This document shows positions 42,819 through 53,523 of a stretch of 64,000 nt of DNA, one piece after another. Source of the stretch: Ruegeria marisrubri (GTDB lineage Bacteria; Pseudomonadota; Alphaproteobacteria; Rhodobacterales; Rhodobacteraceae); contig NZ_LQBQ01000012.1 of NCBI RefSeq assembly GCF_001507595.1, positions 124,001 to 188,000 on the forward strand. The letters are read 5' to 3'. How positions within the stretch are numbered: position 1 is the first letter of the stretch; every line of letters starts with the position of its first letter. A program made the translations under genes and the position numbers. The notes below the pieces were generated by a model, which worked only from the letters and a program-made list of their open reading frames with translations, did no database searches and was not told where the DNA came from.

Positions 42819-43514
42819 ATGGAAGCTGAAACGCTGGCGCTGGCGCAGGAGATCGATTTCTCCATGTGGGGGCTGTTCGCCCGTGCGACTTTCATCGTCA
42901 AATTGGTGATGCTGATGCTGTTGGTGGCATCCTTCTGGTCCTGGGCCATCATTATCCAGAAGCTGATCAACTATCGCGCGGCACGGCGCGAGGCGCAGGC
43001 CTTTGACGAGGTGTTCTGGTCCGGTAACCCGCTGGACGAGCTGTTCGACCAGATCGGGCCGCAGCCCGAGGGCAGTTCGGAAAAGATATTTGCCGCCGGG
43101 ATGATCGAATGGCGGCGATCGCACCGAAACGACGGCGGCCTGATCGCCGGCGCCCAGGCGCGGATCGACCGCTCGATGGACGTGGCGATCGCGAAAGAGG
43201 CAGAAGTTCTGCAAAAGGGCCTCCCCGTGCTTGCCACTGTTGGCTCGACGGCACCGTTCATCGGGCTGTTTGGTACCGTCTGGGGCATCATGCATGCCTT
43301 CATCGAGATTGCCGAACAGCAGAACACCAACCTTGCGGTCGTGGCACCGGGCATCGCCGAGGCACTGCTGGCCACTGGGCTGGGCCTGATGGCGGCGATC
43401 CCCGCCGTGATCTTCTACAACAAGCTGAGCGCGGACAGTGACCGGATCGTTGGGGGCTATGAGGCCTTTGCCGACGAGTTCGCCACCATCCTGTCACGCC
43501 AACTGGACAGCTGA
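42819..43514 (+). CDS. tolQ: Tol-Pal system proton channel subunit TolQ
   Basis: 231-residue inner-membrane protein of the MotA/ExbB/TolQ family; with TolR it uses the proton gradient to energise TolA. Three transmembrane segments are visible (about residues 22-44, 135-160 and 170-195), with the family core GSTAPFIGLFGTVWGIMHAF and EALLATGLGLMAAIPAV. tolR follows 3 bases after the stop. Confidence 0.97.
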   Translation: MEAETLALAQEIDFSMWGLFARATFIVKLVMLMLLVASFWSWAIIIQKLINYRAARREAQAFDEVFWSGNPLDELFDQIGPQPEGSSEKIFAAGMIEWRRSHRNDGGLIAGAQARIDRSMDVAIAKEAEVLQKGLPVLATVGSTAPFIGLFGTVWGIMHAFIEIAEQQNTNLAVVAPGIAEALLATGLGLMAAIPAVIFYNKLSADSDRIVGGYEAFADEFATILSRQLDS

Positions 43515-43517
43515 GCC

Positions 43518-43991
43518 ATGGGCGCGGCGGTTCAGCAGAATGGGGGCAACGGACGCCGGCGTGGTCGGCGGCGGGGTCGGGCGCGCCCCATGTCCGAGAT
43601 CAATGTCACCCCTTTCGTCGACGTCATGCTGGTGTTGCTGATCATCTTCATGGTCGCCGCGCCGTTGCTGACGGTGGGCGTGCCGGTCGAACTTCCCAAA
43701 ACCGCGGCGAACGCCTTGCCGTCGGACAGCGAAGAGCCTTTGACCGTGACCCTGACCGCCGATGGACGGGTGCAGATCCAGACCACGGATGTCGCCCCCG
43801 AGGAACTGGTTGGAAAATTGCGGGCCATCGCCGCCGAGCGGACAAGCGACCGGGTTTTCCTGCGCGCCGATGGCAGCCTTCCTTACGTCCAGGTCATGCA
43901 GGTCATGGGGGCGTTGAACGCGGGCGGATTTTCCAACGTGGGCCTTGTGACCGACACCGGCGGGCCGACGCTGGACGAAGGCGGAGAGTGA
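43518..43991 (+). CDS. tolR: Tol-Pal system protein TolR
   Basis: 157-residue ExbD/TolR protein. A short basic N-terminus rich in Gly-Arg is followed by EINVTPFVDVMLVLLIIFMV, the single transmembrane segment carrying the proton-relaying Asp, then a periplasmic domain. Works with TolQ as the Tol motor. Confidence 0.97.
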   Translation: MGAAVQQNGGNGRRRGRRRGRARPMSEINVTPFVDVMLVLLIIFMVAAPLLTVGVPVELPKTAANALPSDSEEPLTVTLTADGRVQIQTTDVAPEELVGKLRAIAAERTSDRVFLRADGSLPYVQVMQVMGALNAGGFSNVGLVTDTGGPTLDEGGE

Positions 43992-44000
43992 GGCCGCGCG

Positions 44001-45095
44001 GTGGATACCGGCACCAAGATTTCGGCGATTGCCCATGTGACCCTGATCGGGTGGGCCTTGATCGGCGGCACCTTCCGGTCCGAGCCGTTGCCGTTCGAGG
44101 TGCAGGACGTGTCTGTGATTTCGGCTGAAGAATACGCGGCGTTGTTCGCCCCCAAGCCGGCTCCCGAAGTTTCGGATACGCCGGCAACTTTGGACGAGCC
44201 GCCGAAGCAGGAGGACGAGGCCGCCGTGCCGGAGCAGACCGAGGTCGAGCAACCGCGCCCGGAAACCATTGCTCCGTCCGAGCCCGAGACGGAAGAGTTG
44301 CCCGAGGCCGTGGTGGAAACGCCGGACCCGGATGTGGTCGAAGAGGTGCCTGCCCTGGACCAGCCCGAGCCCGACATCGCGGCCTTGCCGGTGCCCCCCG
44401 GCGCCAAGCCCAAGCCGAGGCCGGCGGAAAAGGTCGCACCACAGCCGGTGGCGCCGCCCCCACCCGAGGTCAAGCCCGATGACGTGGAAACCCCACCGGT
44501 CTCCACCGAGCAGGGGGCTGAAACCCCGCGCGAGGAGCAGGAACAGACCGCACCCGAGGAAGCCACCGACCAGATCGTGACCGAGGCCGAGCAGAGCAAC
44601 GAGCTGGCACCGGATCGTTCGCCGCGCCCGCCTGCACAGCGTCCGCGGCGTCCGGAACCAGCGCAGACGGCCGAGGCCGAGGAGGCGAAGCCCGCAACCG
44701 ACGACGCGGTCAGGGACGCGCTGGCCGAGGCGCTGGGCGAAGCGCAGAACGAACAACCGGCCCCATCAGGCCCGCCCTTGACGGGCGGCGAAAAGGATGC
44801 GCTGCGTATTGCAGTCTCGAATTGCTGGAATGTCGGTTCCTTGTCCACCGAGGCGCTCAAGACGACGGTCGTTGTGGCGGTCGCGATGAACCGCGATGGA
44901 ACGCCGGTCATCGACAGTATCCGGATGGTGGACAGTTCGGGCGGATCGTCCGGTGCAGCGCAGCAGGCTTTCGGTGCGGCACGACGGGCGATCATTCGCT
45001 GCGGCGCCAAGGGATACAACCTGCCGGCCGACAAATACGGCCAGTGGCAGAACATCGAAATGACATTCAACCCCGAGAGGATGCGGATCAAATGA
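44001..45095 (+). CDS. tolA: Cell envelope integrity protein TolA
   Basis: 364-residue inner-membrane-anchored protein bridging the periplasm to TolB/Pal. One N-terminal transmembrane segment ([17 protein letters not shown]) is followed by about 220 residues extremely rich in Glu and Pro, unlike the Ala/Lys helix of enterobacterial TolA. The last 100 residues form the TonB/TolA C-terminal domain (AVSNCWNVG...). Start is GTG. The stop overlaps tolB (ATGA). Confidence 0.9.
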   Translation: MDTGTKISAIAHVTLIGWALIGGTFRSEPLPFEVQDVSVISAEEYAALFAPKPAPEVSDTPATLDEPPKQEDEAAVPEQTEVEQPRPETIAPSEPETEELPEAVVETPDPDVVEEVPALDQPEPDIAALPVPPGAKPKPRPAEKVAPQPVAPPPPEVKPDDVETPPVSTEQGAETPREEQEQTAPEEATDQIVTEAEQSNELAPDRSPRPPAQRPRRPEPAQTAEAEEAKPATDDAVRDALAEALGEAQNEQPAPSGPPLTGGEKDALRIAVSNCWNVGSLSTEALKTTVVVAVAMNRDGTPVIDSIRMVDSSGGSSGAAQQAFGAARRAIIRCGAKGYNLPADKYGQWQNIEMTFNPERMRIK

Positions 45096-46411
45096 TGAAA
45101 TTCCTGACCAGCCTCTTTCTGGGTGCGGCATTGCTGGCCGCTCCGGTGCATGCGCAGAACCAGCCACTTCGGATCATCATCGACGAGGGGGTGATCGAGC
45201 CGATGCCCTTCGCGGTGCCGGACTTCGTCCCCGACAGCCCGGCGGCGGCAGACTATGCGCGCGAAATCACGCGGGTGGTTGCCTCGGACCTGACGGGAAC
45301 CGGGTTGTTCCGCGAGATCCCCTCGGACGCTTTCATCAGCCCGGTCAGCAGCTTTGAGGCGTCGGTCCAGTTCGCCGACTGGAAGGCGATCAATGCGCAG
45401 GCGCTGGTGACGGGCGCGGTGAATGTCTCGGGCAACCGCCTGTCGGTTCGCTTCCGCGTGTGGGACGTGTTCTCGGGGGCCGAACTGGGTGACGGGCTGC
45501 AATTCGCTGGAACGGTCGACGGCTGGCGGCGCATGGCCCACAAGGTGGCCGATCAGGTCTATAGCCGGATCACGGGCGAGGGGCCCTATTTCGACAGCAG
45601 GGTGGCATTCGTTTCGGAAAGCGGCCCCAAGGATCAGCGGCGCAAGCGGTTGGCGATCATGGACTACGATGGCGCAAATGTTCAGTATCTGACCGACAGT
45701 TCCTCGATCGTTCTGGCGCCGCGGTTCTCACCCACCGGCGACCGGTTGCTTTATACCAGCTATGAAACCGGGTCGCCGCGCATCTACGTGCTGGATGTGA
45801 ACAGCGTCAAGCGGCAGGTCCTGCCGACGCAAGAGGGCACGATGAGTTTCGCGCCCCGGTTCTCGCCGGATGGCAAGACGGTTCTCTATTCACTGGCACA
45901 GGGTGGCAATACGGATCTCTGGCGGATGGACATCTCGACCGGCAACAGTGTGCGGCTGACCAGCGCGCCCTCGATCGAGACGGCCCCCAGTTATTCGCCG
46001 GACGGCAGCCAGATCGTTTTCGAAAGCGACCGTTCAGGCACGCCGCAGCTATACATCATGCCCGCCAACGGGGGCGAGGCGACGCGGATCAGCTTTGGCA
46101 AGGGGCGATATGGCACGCCTGTCTGGTCGCCGCGCGGCGACCTGATCGCCTTTACCAAGCAGAGCAAGGGGCGGTTCCATATCGGCGTCATGCGCATCGA
46201 CGGCAGCGAAGAACGGTTGCTGACGGCCTCGTTCCTGGACGAAGGGCCGACTTGGTCGCCCAATGGGCGGGTGATCATGTTCACGCGCGAAACCCAAGGG
46301 GCCAGCGGGCGCTCGACGCTCTATTCCGTGGATATCTCGGGACGCAACCTTCGTCCCGTTCGCACGCCCGACGGCGGCAGCGACCCGTCCTGGTCGCCGC
46401 TGCTGAACTGA
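45092..46411 (+). CDS. tolB: Tol-Pal system beta-propeller protein TolB
   Basis: 439-residue periplasmic protein. A signal peptide ([19 protein letters not shown]) precedes the N-terminal D1 domain (to about residue 160), then a six-bladed propeller with repeated FSPxG and WSPxG motifs ([49 protein letters not shown]). It binds Pal and TolA. Two ATGs lie side by side at 45092 and 45095; either could be used. Confidence 0.97.
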   Translation: MMKFLTSLFLGAALLAAPVHAQNQPLRIIIDEGVIEPMPFAVPDFVPDSPAAADYAREITRVVASDLTGTGLFREIPSDAFISPVSSFEASVQFADWKAINAQALVTGAVNVSGNRLSVRFRVWDVFSGAELGDGLQFAGTVDGWRRMAHKVADQVYSRITGEGPYFDSRVAFVSESGPKDQRRKRLAIMDYDGANVQYLTDSSSIVLAPRFSPTGDRLLYTSYETGSPRIYVLDVNSVKRQVLPTQEGTMSFAPRFSPDGKTVLYSLAQGGNTDLWRMDISTGNSVRLTSAPSIETAPSYSPDGSQIVFESDRSGTPQLYIMPANGGEATRISFGKGRYGTPVWSPRGDLIAFTKQSKGRFHIGVMRIDGSEERLLTASFLDEGPTWSPNGRVIMFTRETQGASGRSTLYSVDISGRNLRPVRTPDGGSDPSWSPLLN

Positions 46412-46499
46412 GGCGGCCTTGGCGCGCCCGGTAGCGTTCACACAGGCCGGGCAGTGTGTTAGAGAGAGACAAACAACAGGAAGAGTGAGGCAATCGGAA

Positions 46500-47006
46500 A
46501 TGAACGTATTGGGCAAACTGGCAGCCCTCGGCGCGCTGACGCTGGTTGCGGCCTGCAGCAACAATGATCCCTCCACATGGGGAAGTGGCGGAGCCGGCGG
46601 CAGCGGCGCTTTGGCGCCGGGATCGGTCAGCGATCCTCGCTCTCCGGCCTATTTCCAGCAGGCGGTCGGTGATCGTGTGCTGTTCGAGGTGGACCAGTCG
46701 ACCCTGACGCCGGCCGCACAAGCGACGCTTCAGGCGCAGGCCGAATGGCTGATGGCCAACCCTGACTACACCGCGACCATCGAGGGCCACGCGGACGAGC
46801 AGGGAACGCGGGAATACAACCTTGCACTGGGCGCGCGACGCGCCAATGCCGCGCGCGAGTTCCTGGTTTCGCGTGGCGTCGCCGGCAACCGGCTGACGAC
46901 CGTGAGCTACGGCAAGGAGCGCCCGATCGAGATCTGCAGCGAAGAATCCTGCTATGCCAAGAACCGCCGGGCCGTCACCGTTCTGACCGGCTCGACCACG
47001 GGGTAG
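46500..47006 (+). CDS. pal: Peptidoglycan-associated lipoprotein Pal
   Basis: 168-residue outer-membrane lipoprotein. The lipobox LTLVAAC places the acylated Cys at residue 19. The C-terminal OmpA-like domain has the peptidoglycan-binding motif with YTATIEGHADEQGTREYNLA split across its core Asp and Arg residues, then ALGARRANAAREFL. The start at 46500 is the first codon giving the lipoprotein signal; an 88-base gap separates it from tolB. Confidence 0.97.
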   Translation: MNVLGKLAALGALTLVAACSNNDPSTWGSGGAGGSGALAPGSVSDPRSPAYFQQAVGDRVLFEVDQSTLTPAAQATLQAQAEWLMANPDYTATIEGHADEQGTREYNLALGARRANAAREFLVSRGVAGNRLTTVSYGKERPIEICSEESCYAKNRRAVTVLTGSTTG

Positions 47007-47010
47007 GATC

Positions 47011-47835
47011 ATGCGCATCGCGGCACTGGTTCTGGCTGCAGTCGTAGCAACCACTGGGCTGGCCCGGGCGCAGGACCAGCAGACTTTGGCGGACATCCGG
47101 CAGGAACTGACGGTTTTGCATGTGGAGATCCAGCGCCTCAAGCGCGAGCTCTCCACCACGGGCGCACCGTCACCCAACCTGGCAAGCAGTTCGGTTCTGG
47201 AGCGGGTCGATGCCATCGAGACCGAGTTGCAGCGCCTGACCCGGCAGACCGAACAGCTGCACCAGCGGATCGAAAGGATCGTGGCTGACGGGACCAACCG
47301 GATCGGCGATCTCGAGTTTCGTCTGGTGGAACTGGAAGGGGGCGATCTTGCCGCCTTGGGTGAAACCACGACGCTTGGCGGCGATCAGGACGAGAGTGCC
47401 ACGAATACCGTTGTCGTCCCCGCGCCGACAGAGCCGGAAACCGAAGAACTGGCGGTCGGCGAACGCGCGGACTTTGATGAGGCCTCTGCGGCTCTGGAAA
47501 AGGGTGATTTCCAGACCGCTGCCGCGTTGCTGGCCAATTTCGACACCAACTATCCCGGCAGCCCCCTGGCGCCCGAAGCCAATCTGAAGCGGGGGCAGGC
47601 TTTGGAAGGTCTGGGTGACACCCGCGAAGCCGCGCGCGCCTTCCTTGCCAGTTTCACCGGTGATTCCGAGGGGCCGGTGGCACCGCAGGCCTTGTTCAAG
47701 CTCGGGGAGGCGCTGGGTCGTCTGGGGCAGGTGGAACAGGCCTGCATCACGCTGGGTGAGGTGTCCGTGCGGTTCCCGAATTCCGAGGCGGTAAAGGATG
47801 CCAGTCAGGAAATGGCGGCACTGGGCTGTTCTTGA
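47011..47835 (+). CDS. cpoB: Cell division coordinator CpoB (YbgF)
   Basis: 274-residue periplasmic protein that links Tol-Pal to septal peptidoglycan synthesis. A signal peptide (ALVLAAVVATTGLARA) is followed by a coiled-coil trimerisation region (about residues 22-105, heptads with LRQEL/RLKREL-type pattern) and three TPR repeats from residue 150 (FDEASAALEKGDFQTAAALL, YPGSPLAPEANLKRGQAL). Its stop overlaps the tilS start as TTGA. Confidence 0.93.
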   Translation: MRIAALVLAAVVATTGLARAQDQQTLADIRQELTVLHVEIQRLKRELSTTGAPSPNLASSSVLERVDAIETELQRLTRQTEQLHQRIERIVADGTNRIGDLEFRLVELEGGDLAALGETTTLGGDQDESATNTVVVPAPTEPETEELAVGERADFDEASAALEKGDFQTAAALLANFDTNYPGSPLAPEANLKRGQALEGLGDTREAARAFLASFTGDSEGPVAPQALFKLGEALGRLGQVEQACITLGEVSVRFPNSEAVKDASQEMAALGCS

Positions 47836-49085
47836 CCTCTGACTCCAAATCGCTTCGGGATCAGGTTCGCGCCCTGCTGCCGGGCGATTTGTCGCGCCGG
47901 TTGGGCGTCGCTGTCTCGGGGGGCGGCGACTCGGTGGCTTTGCTCGATCTGTTGGCCGGTATCGCCGCGACAGAAGGCGTCAGCCTGTTCGTCGCGACGG
48001 TGGATCACGGTCTGCGCCCTGACTCCGCGGATGAGGCGGCGGGTGTTGCCGACTTGGCCAGGCGCCTGAACCTGCCGCATGAAACGCTCCGTTGGGAAGG
48101 CTGGGATGGATCGGGCAATTTGCAAGATCAGGCCCGGCGGGCCCGGTACCGGTTGCTGACCGAGTGGGCAGAACGGAACGGGGTCGAGGCGATCGCGTTG
48201 GGACATACCGCGGACGACCAAGCGGAAACCGTGCTGATGCGCCTTGCGCGTGCGGCAGGGGTGAACGGTCTGGCCGGGATGCCGGCGCAGCGTATCGAGA
48301 ATGGTATCCTGCTGCTCAGGCCGCTTCTGGGAATCACCCGTGCGCGCTTGCGCGAGCACCTGCGCGAGCGTGACCTGTCATGGGTCGAGGATCCGTCCAA
48401 TCAAGACCTGCGCTATGACCGGATCAAGGCGCGCGATGCACTTGCGCATCTCGAACCGCTTGGAATCACGACCAATACGCTGGTTCGCGTGGCGCAGAAC
48501 ATGGCGCAGGCCCGCGACGCGCTTGATCGATATACGCAAGAAACCGCCCGGACCCTGGTGCGGATCGACGCGGGCGACGTCCTGTTGGACCGGAACGGTT
48601 TTCTTGCACTGCCCGACGAAATCTCCCGCCGGCTGCTGGTCGGGATCGTCGGTTGGATTGGCGGAGCCGGCTATCCCCCACGCAGCAGCGCGGTGCAGCA
48701 GGCCGTCAAGGCGGTCCAGGACAACGCGCCCGCTGTGCTGGGTGGGTGTCTACTATTGCCCTCGGGCGGCGTTGTGCGATTTTGCCGGGAATACAATGCT
48801 GTTCGGGACGTGACAGCCATGCCGGGCGAGGCCTGGGATCGCCGCTGGGTCGTAAAGGGGCCGGAAATCCAAGGCCTGTCCGTGCGGGCCCTGGGCGAAG
48901 AAGGGTTGCGGCAGCTCCCGGATTGGCGCGTAACCGGCCGCCCGCGGGCTGCTCTGGCCGGGACTCCTGCCGTTTGGAAGGGCGACGAATTGCTTGCGGC
49001 TCCGGTCGCCGGGTTCGCCGCTGAGTGGAGCGCGGACCTCGTCGCTGGCAGCGAAGAGTTCTTTACTTCTCTTTTATCGCATTGA
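47832..49085 (+). CDS. tilS: tRNA(Ile)-lysidine synthetase TilS
   Basis: 417-residue ATP-dependent enzyme converting C34 of the AUA-reading tRNA-Ile to lysidine. The PP-loop SGGGDS is at residues 29-34, followed by [10 protein letters not shown] and [12 protein letters not shown]. The start is TTG, overlapping the cpoB stop. The C-terminal domain is shorter than in E. coli, common in alphaproteobacteria. Confidence 0.95.
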   Translation: MTSDSKSLRDQVRALLPGDLSRRLGVAVSGGGDSVALLDLLAGIAATEGVSLFVATVDHGLRPDSADEAAGVADLARRLNLPHETLRWEGWDGSGNLQDQARRARYRLLTEWAERNGVEAIALGHTADDQAETVLMRLARAAGVNGLAGMPAQRIENGILLLRPLLGITRARLREHLRERDLSWVEDPSNQDLRYDRIKARDALAHLEPLGITTNTLVRVAQNMAQARDALDRYTQETARTLVRIDAGDVLLDRNGFLALPDEISRRLLVGIVGWIGGAGYPPRSSAVQQAVKAVQDNAPAVLGGCLLLPSGGVVRFCREYNAVRDVTAMPGEAWDRRWVVKGPEIQGLSVRALGEEGLRQLPDWRVTGRPRAALAGTPAVWKGDELLAAPVAGFAAEWSADLVAGSEEFFTSLLSH

Positions 49086-49119
49086 ACCTGCCTCAATCAT
49101 CTCTATTTTAAAGCCCAAG

Positions 49120-49142
49120 TCGGCGACCTCCTCCTCAGCCGA
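49120..49142 (+). other. CU-rich-loop hairpin in the ftsH leader
   Basis: TCGGC (49120-49124) and GCCGA (49138-49142) enclose a 13-base loop containing CCTCCTCC, an anti-Shine-Dalgarno sequence, 11 bases upstream of the ftsH ribosome-binding GGGAG. The stem is only 5 bp. Confidence 0.4.
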
Positions 49143-49164
49143 ACAAGATTTTGGGAGATTTTTC

Positions 49165-51081
49165 TTGGGCAACGCTCGTAACATCGCCTTCTGGGTCGTT
49201 CTGTTTCTGCTCATCCTCGCTCTGTTCAACCTGTTCAGCGGGTCGGGTGGAACGCTTCAGAGTCACGAAAAGACCTATACCGAATTCGTCAGCGCCGTTA
49301 ACTCGGGCGAAGTCAGCCGCGTTACGCTGGATGGCGAGCAGATCCGGTATCGCACCAACGACGGACGGGACTACATCACCATCAAGCCCGGCGATGCCGA
49401 GGTGACCGAATTGCTGATCGACAAGGACATTCCCGTCCGCGCCGAGAAACAGCAGCAGTCGGGGTTCCAGTCCTTCATCATCACGCTGCTGCCCTTCCTG
49501 CTGCTGATCGGCGTCTGGGTCTATTTCATGAACCGGATGCAGGGCGGTGGCAAAGGCGGCGCGATGGGCTTTGGCAAATCCAAGGCCAAGATGCTGACGG
49601 AAAAGCACGGTCGTGTGACCTTTGACGACGTGGCGGGCATCGACGAGGCCAAGGAAGAACTGGAAGAGATCGTCGAATTCCTGCGCAACCCGCAGAAATT
49701 CTCGCGCCTTGGCGGCAAGATTCCCAAGGGCGCGCTGCTGGTCGGCCCACCGGGCACCGGTAAGACCCTGCTGGCCCGCGCGATCGCGGGTGAGGCGGGC
49801 GTGCCCTTCTTCACCATCTCGGGTTCGGACTTCGTCGAAATGTTCGTCGGCGTGGGGGCGTCGCGTGTGCGCGACATGTTCGAGCAGGCCAAGAAAAATG
49901 CGCCCTGCATCGTTTTCATCGACGAGATCGACGCCGTGGGCCGCCATCGTGGCGCCGGATACGGCGGCGGCAATGATGAACGCGAACAGACGCTGAACCA
50001 ACTGCTGGTCGAAATGGACGGGTTCGAGGCGAACGAAGGCGTCATCATCCTCGCCGCGACCAACCGCAAGGATGTGCTGGACCCGGCGCTGCTGCGCCCC
50101 GGCCGGTTCGACCGCCAGGTAACGGTGGCAAATCCCGACATCAAGGGGCGCGAGAAAATCCTCGGCGTGCATGCGCGAAAGACGCCTTTGGGACCGGATG
50201 TCGATCTGCGCATCATCGCGCGCGGGACGCCGGGCTTCTCGGGGGCCGATCTCGCCAACCTGGTGAACGAGGCCGCGTTGATGGCGGCCCGCGTCGGTCG
50301 TCGCTTTGTCACCATGGAGGACTTCGAGAACGCCAAGGACAAGGTGATGATGGGGTCCGAGCGCCGCTCGATGGTGCTGACGGCCGAACAGAAGGAAAAG
50401 ACCGCCTATCACGAGGCCGGCCACGCGGTTGTCGGTCTGGTTCTGCCCGAGTGCGACCCGGTCTACAAGGCAACCATCATTCCGCGCGGCGGCGCGCTGG
50501 GCATGGTTGTCTCGCTGCCTGAAATGGACCGTCTCAACTGGCACAAGGACGAGTGCGAGCAAAAACTGGCCATGACAATGGCCGGCAAGGCTGCCGAGAT
50601 CATCAAATATGGTCCCGATCATGTCTCCAACGGCCCGGCTGGTGATATTCAGCAGGCCAGCCAGTTGGCGCGTGCAATGGTGATGCGCTGGGGGATGTCG
50701 GACAAGGTCGGCAACATCGACTATGCCGAAGCCCACGAAGGGTATCAGGGAAACACGGCCGGCTTCTCGGTTTCCGCCCACACGAAGGAGTTGATCGAAG
50801 AGGAAGTGAAACGCTTCATCCAGGAGGGTTATGAGCGCGCCTTCCAGATCCTCAACGAACACAAGGAGGGGTGGGAACGTCTGGCGCAAGGGCTGCTCGA
50901 ATATGAGACGCTGACCGGCGAAGAAATCAAGCGGGTCATGAAAGGCGAATCGCCGCACGAAAGCGACGATGAAAGCGGCGGATCCGATACGGGCCGTGTG
51001 CCCAGCGTAACCGCGATTCCGAAAACCAAGATAAAGAAGGCGCCGCCCGAAGAGGGGATGGAGCCCGAACCCACCTCGTGA
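49165..51081 (+). CDS. ftsH: ATP-dependent zinc metalloprotease FtsH
   Basis: 638-residue membrane-bound AAA protease that degrades misfolded membrane proteins and regulators such as sigma-32. Two transmembrane segments (residues 6-24 and about 105-124) flank a periplasmic domain. Walker A GPPGTGKT is at 194-201, Walker [12 protein letters not shown] follows, and the zinc site HEAGH is at 416-420. The start is TTG at 49165 ([10 protein letters not shown]), with GGGAG seven bases before; the frame is open further up but other roseobacter FtsH begin here. A CU-rich hairpin lies just upstream. Confidence 0.96.
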   Translation: MGNARNIAFWVVLFLLILALFNLFSGSGGTLQSHEKTYTEFVSAVNSGEVSRVTLDGEQIRYRTNDGRDYITIKPGDAEVTELLIDKDIPVRAEKQQQSGFQSFIITLLPFLLLIGVWVYFMNRMQGGGKGGAMGFGKSKAKMLTEKHGRVTFDDVAGIDEAKEELEEIVEFLRNPQKFSRLGGKIPKGALLVGPPGTGKTLLARAIAGEAGVPFFTISGSDFVEMFVGVGASRVRDMFEQAKKNAPCIVFIDEIDAVGRHRGAGYGGGNDEREQTLNQLLVEMDGFEANEGVIILAATNRKDVLDPALLRPGRFDRQVTVANPDIKGREKILGVHARKTPLGPDVDLRIIARGTPGFSGADLANLVNEAALMAARVGRRFVTMEDFENAKDKVMMGSERRSMVLTAEQKEKTAYHEAGHAVVGLVLPECDPVYKATIIPRGGALGMVVSLPEMDRLNWHKDECEQKLAMTMAGKAAEIIKYGPDHVSNGPAGDIQQASQLARAMVMRWGMSDKVGNIDYAEAHEGYQGNTAGFSVSAHTKELIEEEVKRFIQEGYERAFQILNEHKEGWERLAQGLLEYETLTGEEIKRVMKGESPHESDDESGGSDTGRVPSVTAIPKTKIKKAPPEEGMEPEPTS

Positions 51082-51407
51082 CATGTTGCAAGAGACCCGG
51101 GATCGCCCCGGGTCTTTTCGTATTACGACAGGGAAGTCCGGGTGCCGGCACATGCGCTGCTCGGCGGCTGGCGACGTCTCGACGGAAAGGCCGGCCCTTG
51201 TGCGGGCGTCGTGGACAGCGGCGGCCAGCCCTTGCTCAATAAGGGCCTGCTGTTTCCTATTTGATGCAGGCGTTGCAAGGGCACGCCGCTTCACGGCGTG
51301 ATTATGTCGGAATCCATATCTACTGCCGGTGTACACAACGGTATGGGTTGACCAGCACCGACGCACCGCGCCGGTTTTGCACGGACTTCAATCAGGGACC
51401 CTGCCCA
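51082..51407. other. Intergenic region ftsH / fhs
   Basis: 326 bases. It begins with the ftsH terminator. Beyond it are a perfect small hairpin CACGCCG-CTTCA-CGGCGTG (51282-51300) and CCCTT-N6-AAGGG-type pairing near 51225-51245, both in what is probably the long fhs leader. No supported ORF; a minus-strand frame runs through it without a start or SD. No riboswitch class was recognised. Confidence 0.6.
51093..51118 (+). terminator. Rho-independent terminator after ftsH
   Basis: AGACCCGGG (51093-51101) pairs perfectly with CCCGGGTCT (51107-51115), loop ATCGC, followed by a TTTT run that starts at the last stem base. It closes the Tol-Pal/tilS/ftsH transcription unit. Confidence 0.88.
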
Positions 51408-53084
51408 ATGAGCTACAAATCCGACATCGAAATCGCCCGCGAGGCGAACAAGAAACCAATTCAGGAGATCGGCGCCAAGCTGGGAATCGCCAGCGAAGAT
51501 CTGCTGCCGTATGGCCACGACAAGGCAAAGGTCAGCCAGAATTTCATCAACTCGGTGCAGGACCGCGTGGATGGCAAGCTGATCCTGGTGACCGCGATCA
51601 ACCCAACCCCTGCGGGTGAGGGCAAGACCACCACCACCGTTGGCCTGGGCGACGGCCTGAACCGGATCGGCAAGAATGCGATGATCTGCATCCGCGAAGC
51701 CTCGCTGGGTCCGAACTTTGGCATGAAAGGCGGGGCCGCGGGCGGCGGCTATGCGCAGGTCGTTCCGATGGAAGAGATGAACCTGCATTTCACAGGCGAC
51801 TTCCACGCCATCACGTCAGCGCACTCGCTGCTGTCGGCGATGATCGACAACCACATCTACTGGGGCAACGAGCTGGAAATCGACGAGCGCCGCGTGGCCT
51901 GGCGTCGTGTGGTCGATATGAACGACCGCGCTCTGCGTGACATCGTGGTGTCGCTGGGTGGTGTGTCGAACGGCTTCCCCCGTCAGACGGGCTTTGACAT
52001 CACCGTGGCGTCGGAAGTCATGGCAATCCTGTGCCTCGCCAACGACCTGGAAGACCTGCAGAAGCGTCTGGGTGACATCATCGTGGCCTACACCCGGGAA
52101 CGCAAGCCGATCTACTGCCGTGACATCGGCGCCGACGGCGCAATGACCGTTCTGCTGAAAGACGCGATGCAGCCGAACCTGGTGCAGACGCTGGAAAACA
52201 ACCCGGCCTTCGTGCATGGCGGCCCGTTCGCCAACATCGCGCATGGCTGCAACTCGGTGATCGCCACCAAGACCGCGCTGAAACTGTGCGACTATGTCGT
52301 GACCGAGGCCGGTTTCGGCGCCGACCTGGGGGCCGAGAAATTCATGAACATCAAATGCCGCAAGGCAGGTATCGCCCCGTCGGCGGTTGTCATCGTGGCC
52401 ACCGTGCGCGCGATGAAGATGAACGGTGGCGTCGAAAAGGCCGATCTGGGCGCGGAAAACGTCGAGGCGGTCGTCAACGGCTGCGCGAACCTGGGTCGCC
52501 ATATCGAGAACGTCAAATCCTTCGGCGTTCCTGTTGTCGTGGCCATCAACCACTTCGTCACCGACACCGATGCCGAAGTGCAGGCCGTCAAGGACTACTG
52601 CGCCGAGCATGGCGTCGAGGCGGTTCTGTCCCGTCACTGGGAACTGGGCTCGGAAGGCTCGGAAGACCTGGCGCGCAAGGTGGTCGAGGTGGCGGATGCC
52701 GGCACCGCGAACTTTGCGCCGATCTACCCGGACGACATGCCGCTGTTCGAAAAGATCGAAACCATCGCCAAGCGCATCTACCGTGCTGACGAGGTTCTGG
52801 CCGATGCCAAGATCCGCAACCAGTTGAAGGATTGGGAAGCTGCCGGCTACGGCAACCTGCCGGTCTGCATGGCCAAGACCCAGTATTCCTTCTCGACCGA
52901 CCCGGCGCTTCGCGGGGCGCCCGTGGGCCATTCGGTGCCGGTACGCGAAGTGCGCCTGAGCGCGGGTGCCGGTTTCATCGTCGTGGTCTGCGGCGAGATC
53001 ATGACCATGCCGGGTCTGCCGCGCAAACCTGCGGCCGAGTCGATCTGCCTGAATGCAGAAGGTCAGATCGAGGGCTTGTTCTAA
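51408..53084 (+). CDS. fhs: Formate--tetrahydrofolate ligase
   Basis: 558-residue ATP-dependent enzyme making 10-formyl-THF from formate. The P-loop [11 protein letters not shown] lies at about residues 67-77, followed by [21 protein letters not shown] split over the substrate site and the C-terminal [14 protein letters not shown]. The ATG at 51408 starts the conserved protein; the frame extends upstream to 51261 without homology. It heads a cluster with a chorismate mutase and folD. Confidence 0.97.
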   Translation: MSYKSDIEIAREANKKPIQEIGAKLGIASEDLLPYGHDKAKVSQNFINSVQDRVDGKLILVTAINPTPAGEGKTTTTVGLGDGLNRIGKNAMICIREASLGPNFGMKGGAAGGGYAQVVPMEEMNLHFTGDFHAITSAHSLLSAMIDNHIYWGNELEIDERRVAWRRVVDMNDRALRDIVVSLGGVSNGFPRQTGFDITVASEVMAILCLANDLEDLQKRLGDIIVAYTRERKPIYCRDIGADGAMTVLLKDAMQPNLVQTLENNPAFVHGGPFANIAHGCNSVIATKTALKLCDYVVTEAGFGADLGAEKFMNIKCRKAGIAPSAVVIVATVRAMKMNGGVEKADLGAENVEAVVNGCANLGRHIENVKSFGVPVVVAINHFVTDTDAEVQAVKDYCAEHGVEAVLSRHWELGSEGSEDLARKVVEVADAGTANFAPIYPDDMPLFEKIETIAKRIYRADEVLADAKIRNQLKDWEAAGYGNLPVCMAKTQYSFSTDPALRGAPVGHSVPVREVRLSAGAGFIVVVCGEIMTMPGLPRKPAAESICLNAEGQIEGLF

Positions 53085-53106
53085 GCTCGCAAATGATACA
53101 TCCCGT

Positions 53107-53131
53107 GGCCCGGGAGGAAACCACCCGGGCC
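53107..53131 (+). other. Intercistronic hairpin between fhs and the chorismate mutase gene
   Basis: GGCCCGGG (53107-53114) and CCCGGGCC (53124-53131) form a perfect 8-bp stem; the loop AGGAAACCA can add two more G-C pairs. No T-run follows; the next ribosome-binding site AGGAG begins three bases later. It may modulate the level of downstream genes or stabilise the fhs mRNA. Confidence 0.5.
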
Positions 53132-53144
53132 GCAGGAGAAAACC

Positions 53145-53477
53145 ATGCCCCCTCTGACACCACCGCAAGATTGTGCCTCGATGCAGCAGCTGCGGGTCCA
53201 GATTGACAAGCTTGACCGGCAGCTGATCGAAATGCTGGTGATACGCGCAGGTTACATCGACCGCGCGGCCGAGCTGAAACCCGGCGAGGGCCTGCCTGCC
53301 CGCATACCGGACCGGGTCGAAGAGGTGGTTGAAAATGTCCGCGCCAAGGCCGACGCAACGGGGATGGACCCTGATCTGGCCGAGCGGCTTTGGCGCATTT
53401 TGATTGACTGGTCCATCGCCCGCGAAGAGCGGGTGCTTGGCGTTGGTGGGCCGCATGTGGACGCAGTTGGATCGTGA
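53145..53477 (+). CDS. Chorismate mutase (AroQ class)
   Basis: 110-residue all-helical monofunctional chorismate mutase converting chorismate to prephenate. The AroQ pattern [16 protein letters not shown] with the first-helix Arg and Asp, then [13 protein letters not shown] and the last helix [14 protein letters not shown], is clear. An alternative ATG 12 codons in starts nearer the domain; AGGAG supports 53145. It is embedded between fhs and folD, 60 and 46 bases away. Confidence 0.9.
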   Translation: MPPLTPPQDCASMQQLRVQIDKLDRQLIEMLVIRAGYIDRAAELKPGEGLPARIPDRVEEVVENVRAKADATGMDPDLAERLWRILIDWSIAREERVLGVGGPHVDAVGS

Positions 53478-53523
53478 CCTGGGGCGGAAGCACCCAGATG
53501 GTTTTGGAAGGAAGGGATCGAGG

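Noticed and set aside
51125-51200. GGGAAGTCCGGGTG resembling part of a cobalamin riboswitch
   Set aside because: Only a few bases agree; the B12-box and the surrounding helices are missing, and fhs is not a B12-controlled gene type.
49135-51366. 743-codon antisense frame through ftsH into the fhs leader
   Set aside because: ftsH is certain; the part outside it (about 51120-51366) has no recognisable domain or start signal.
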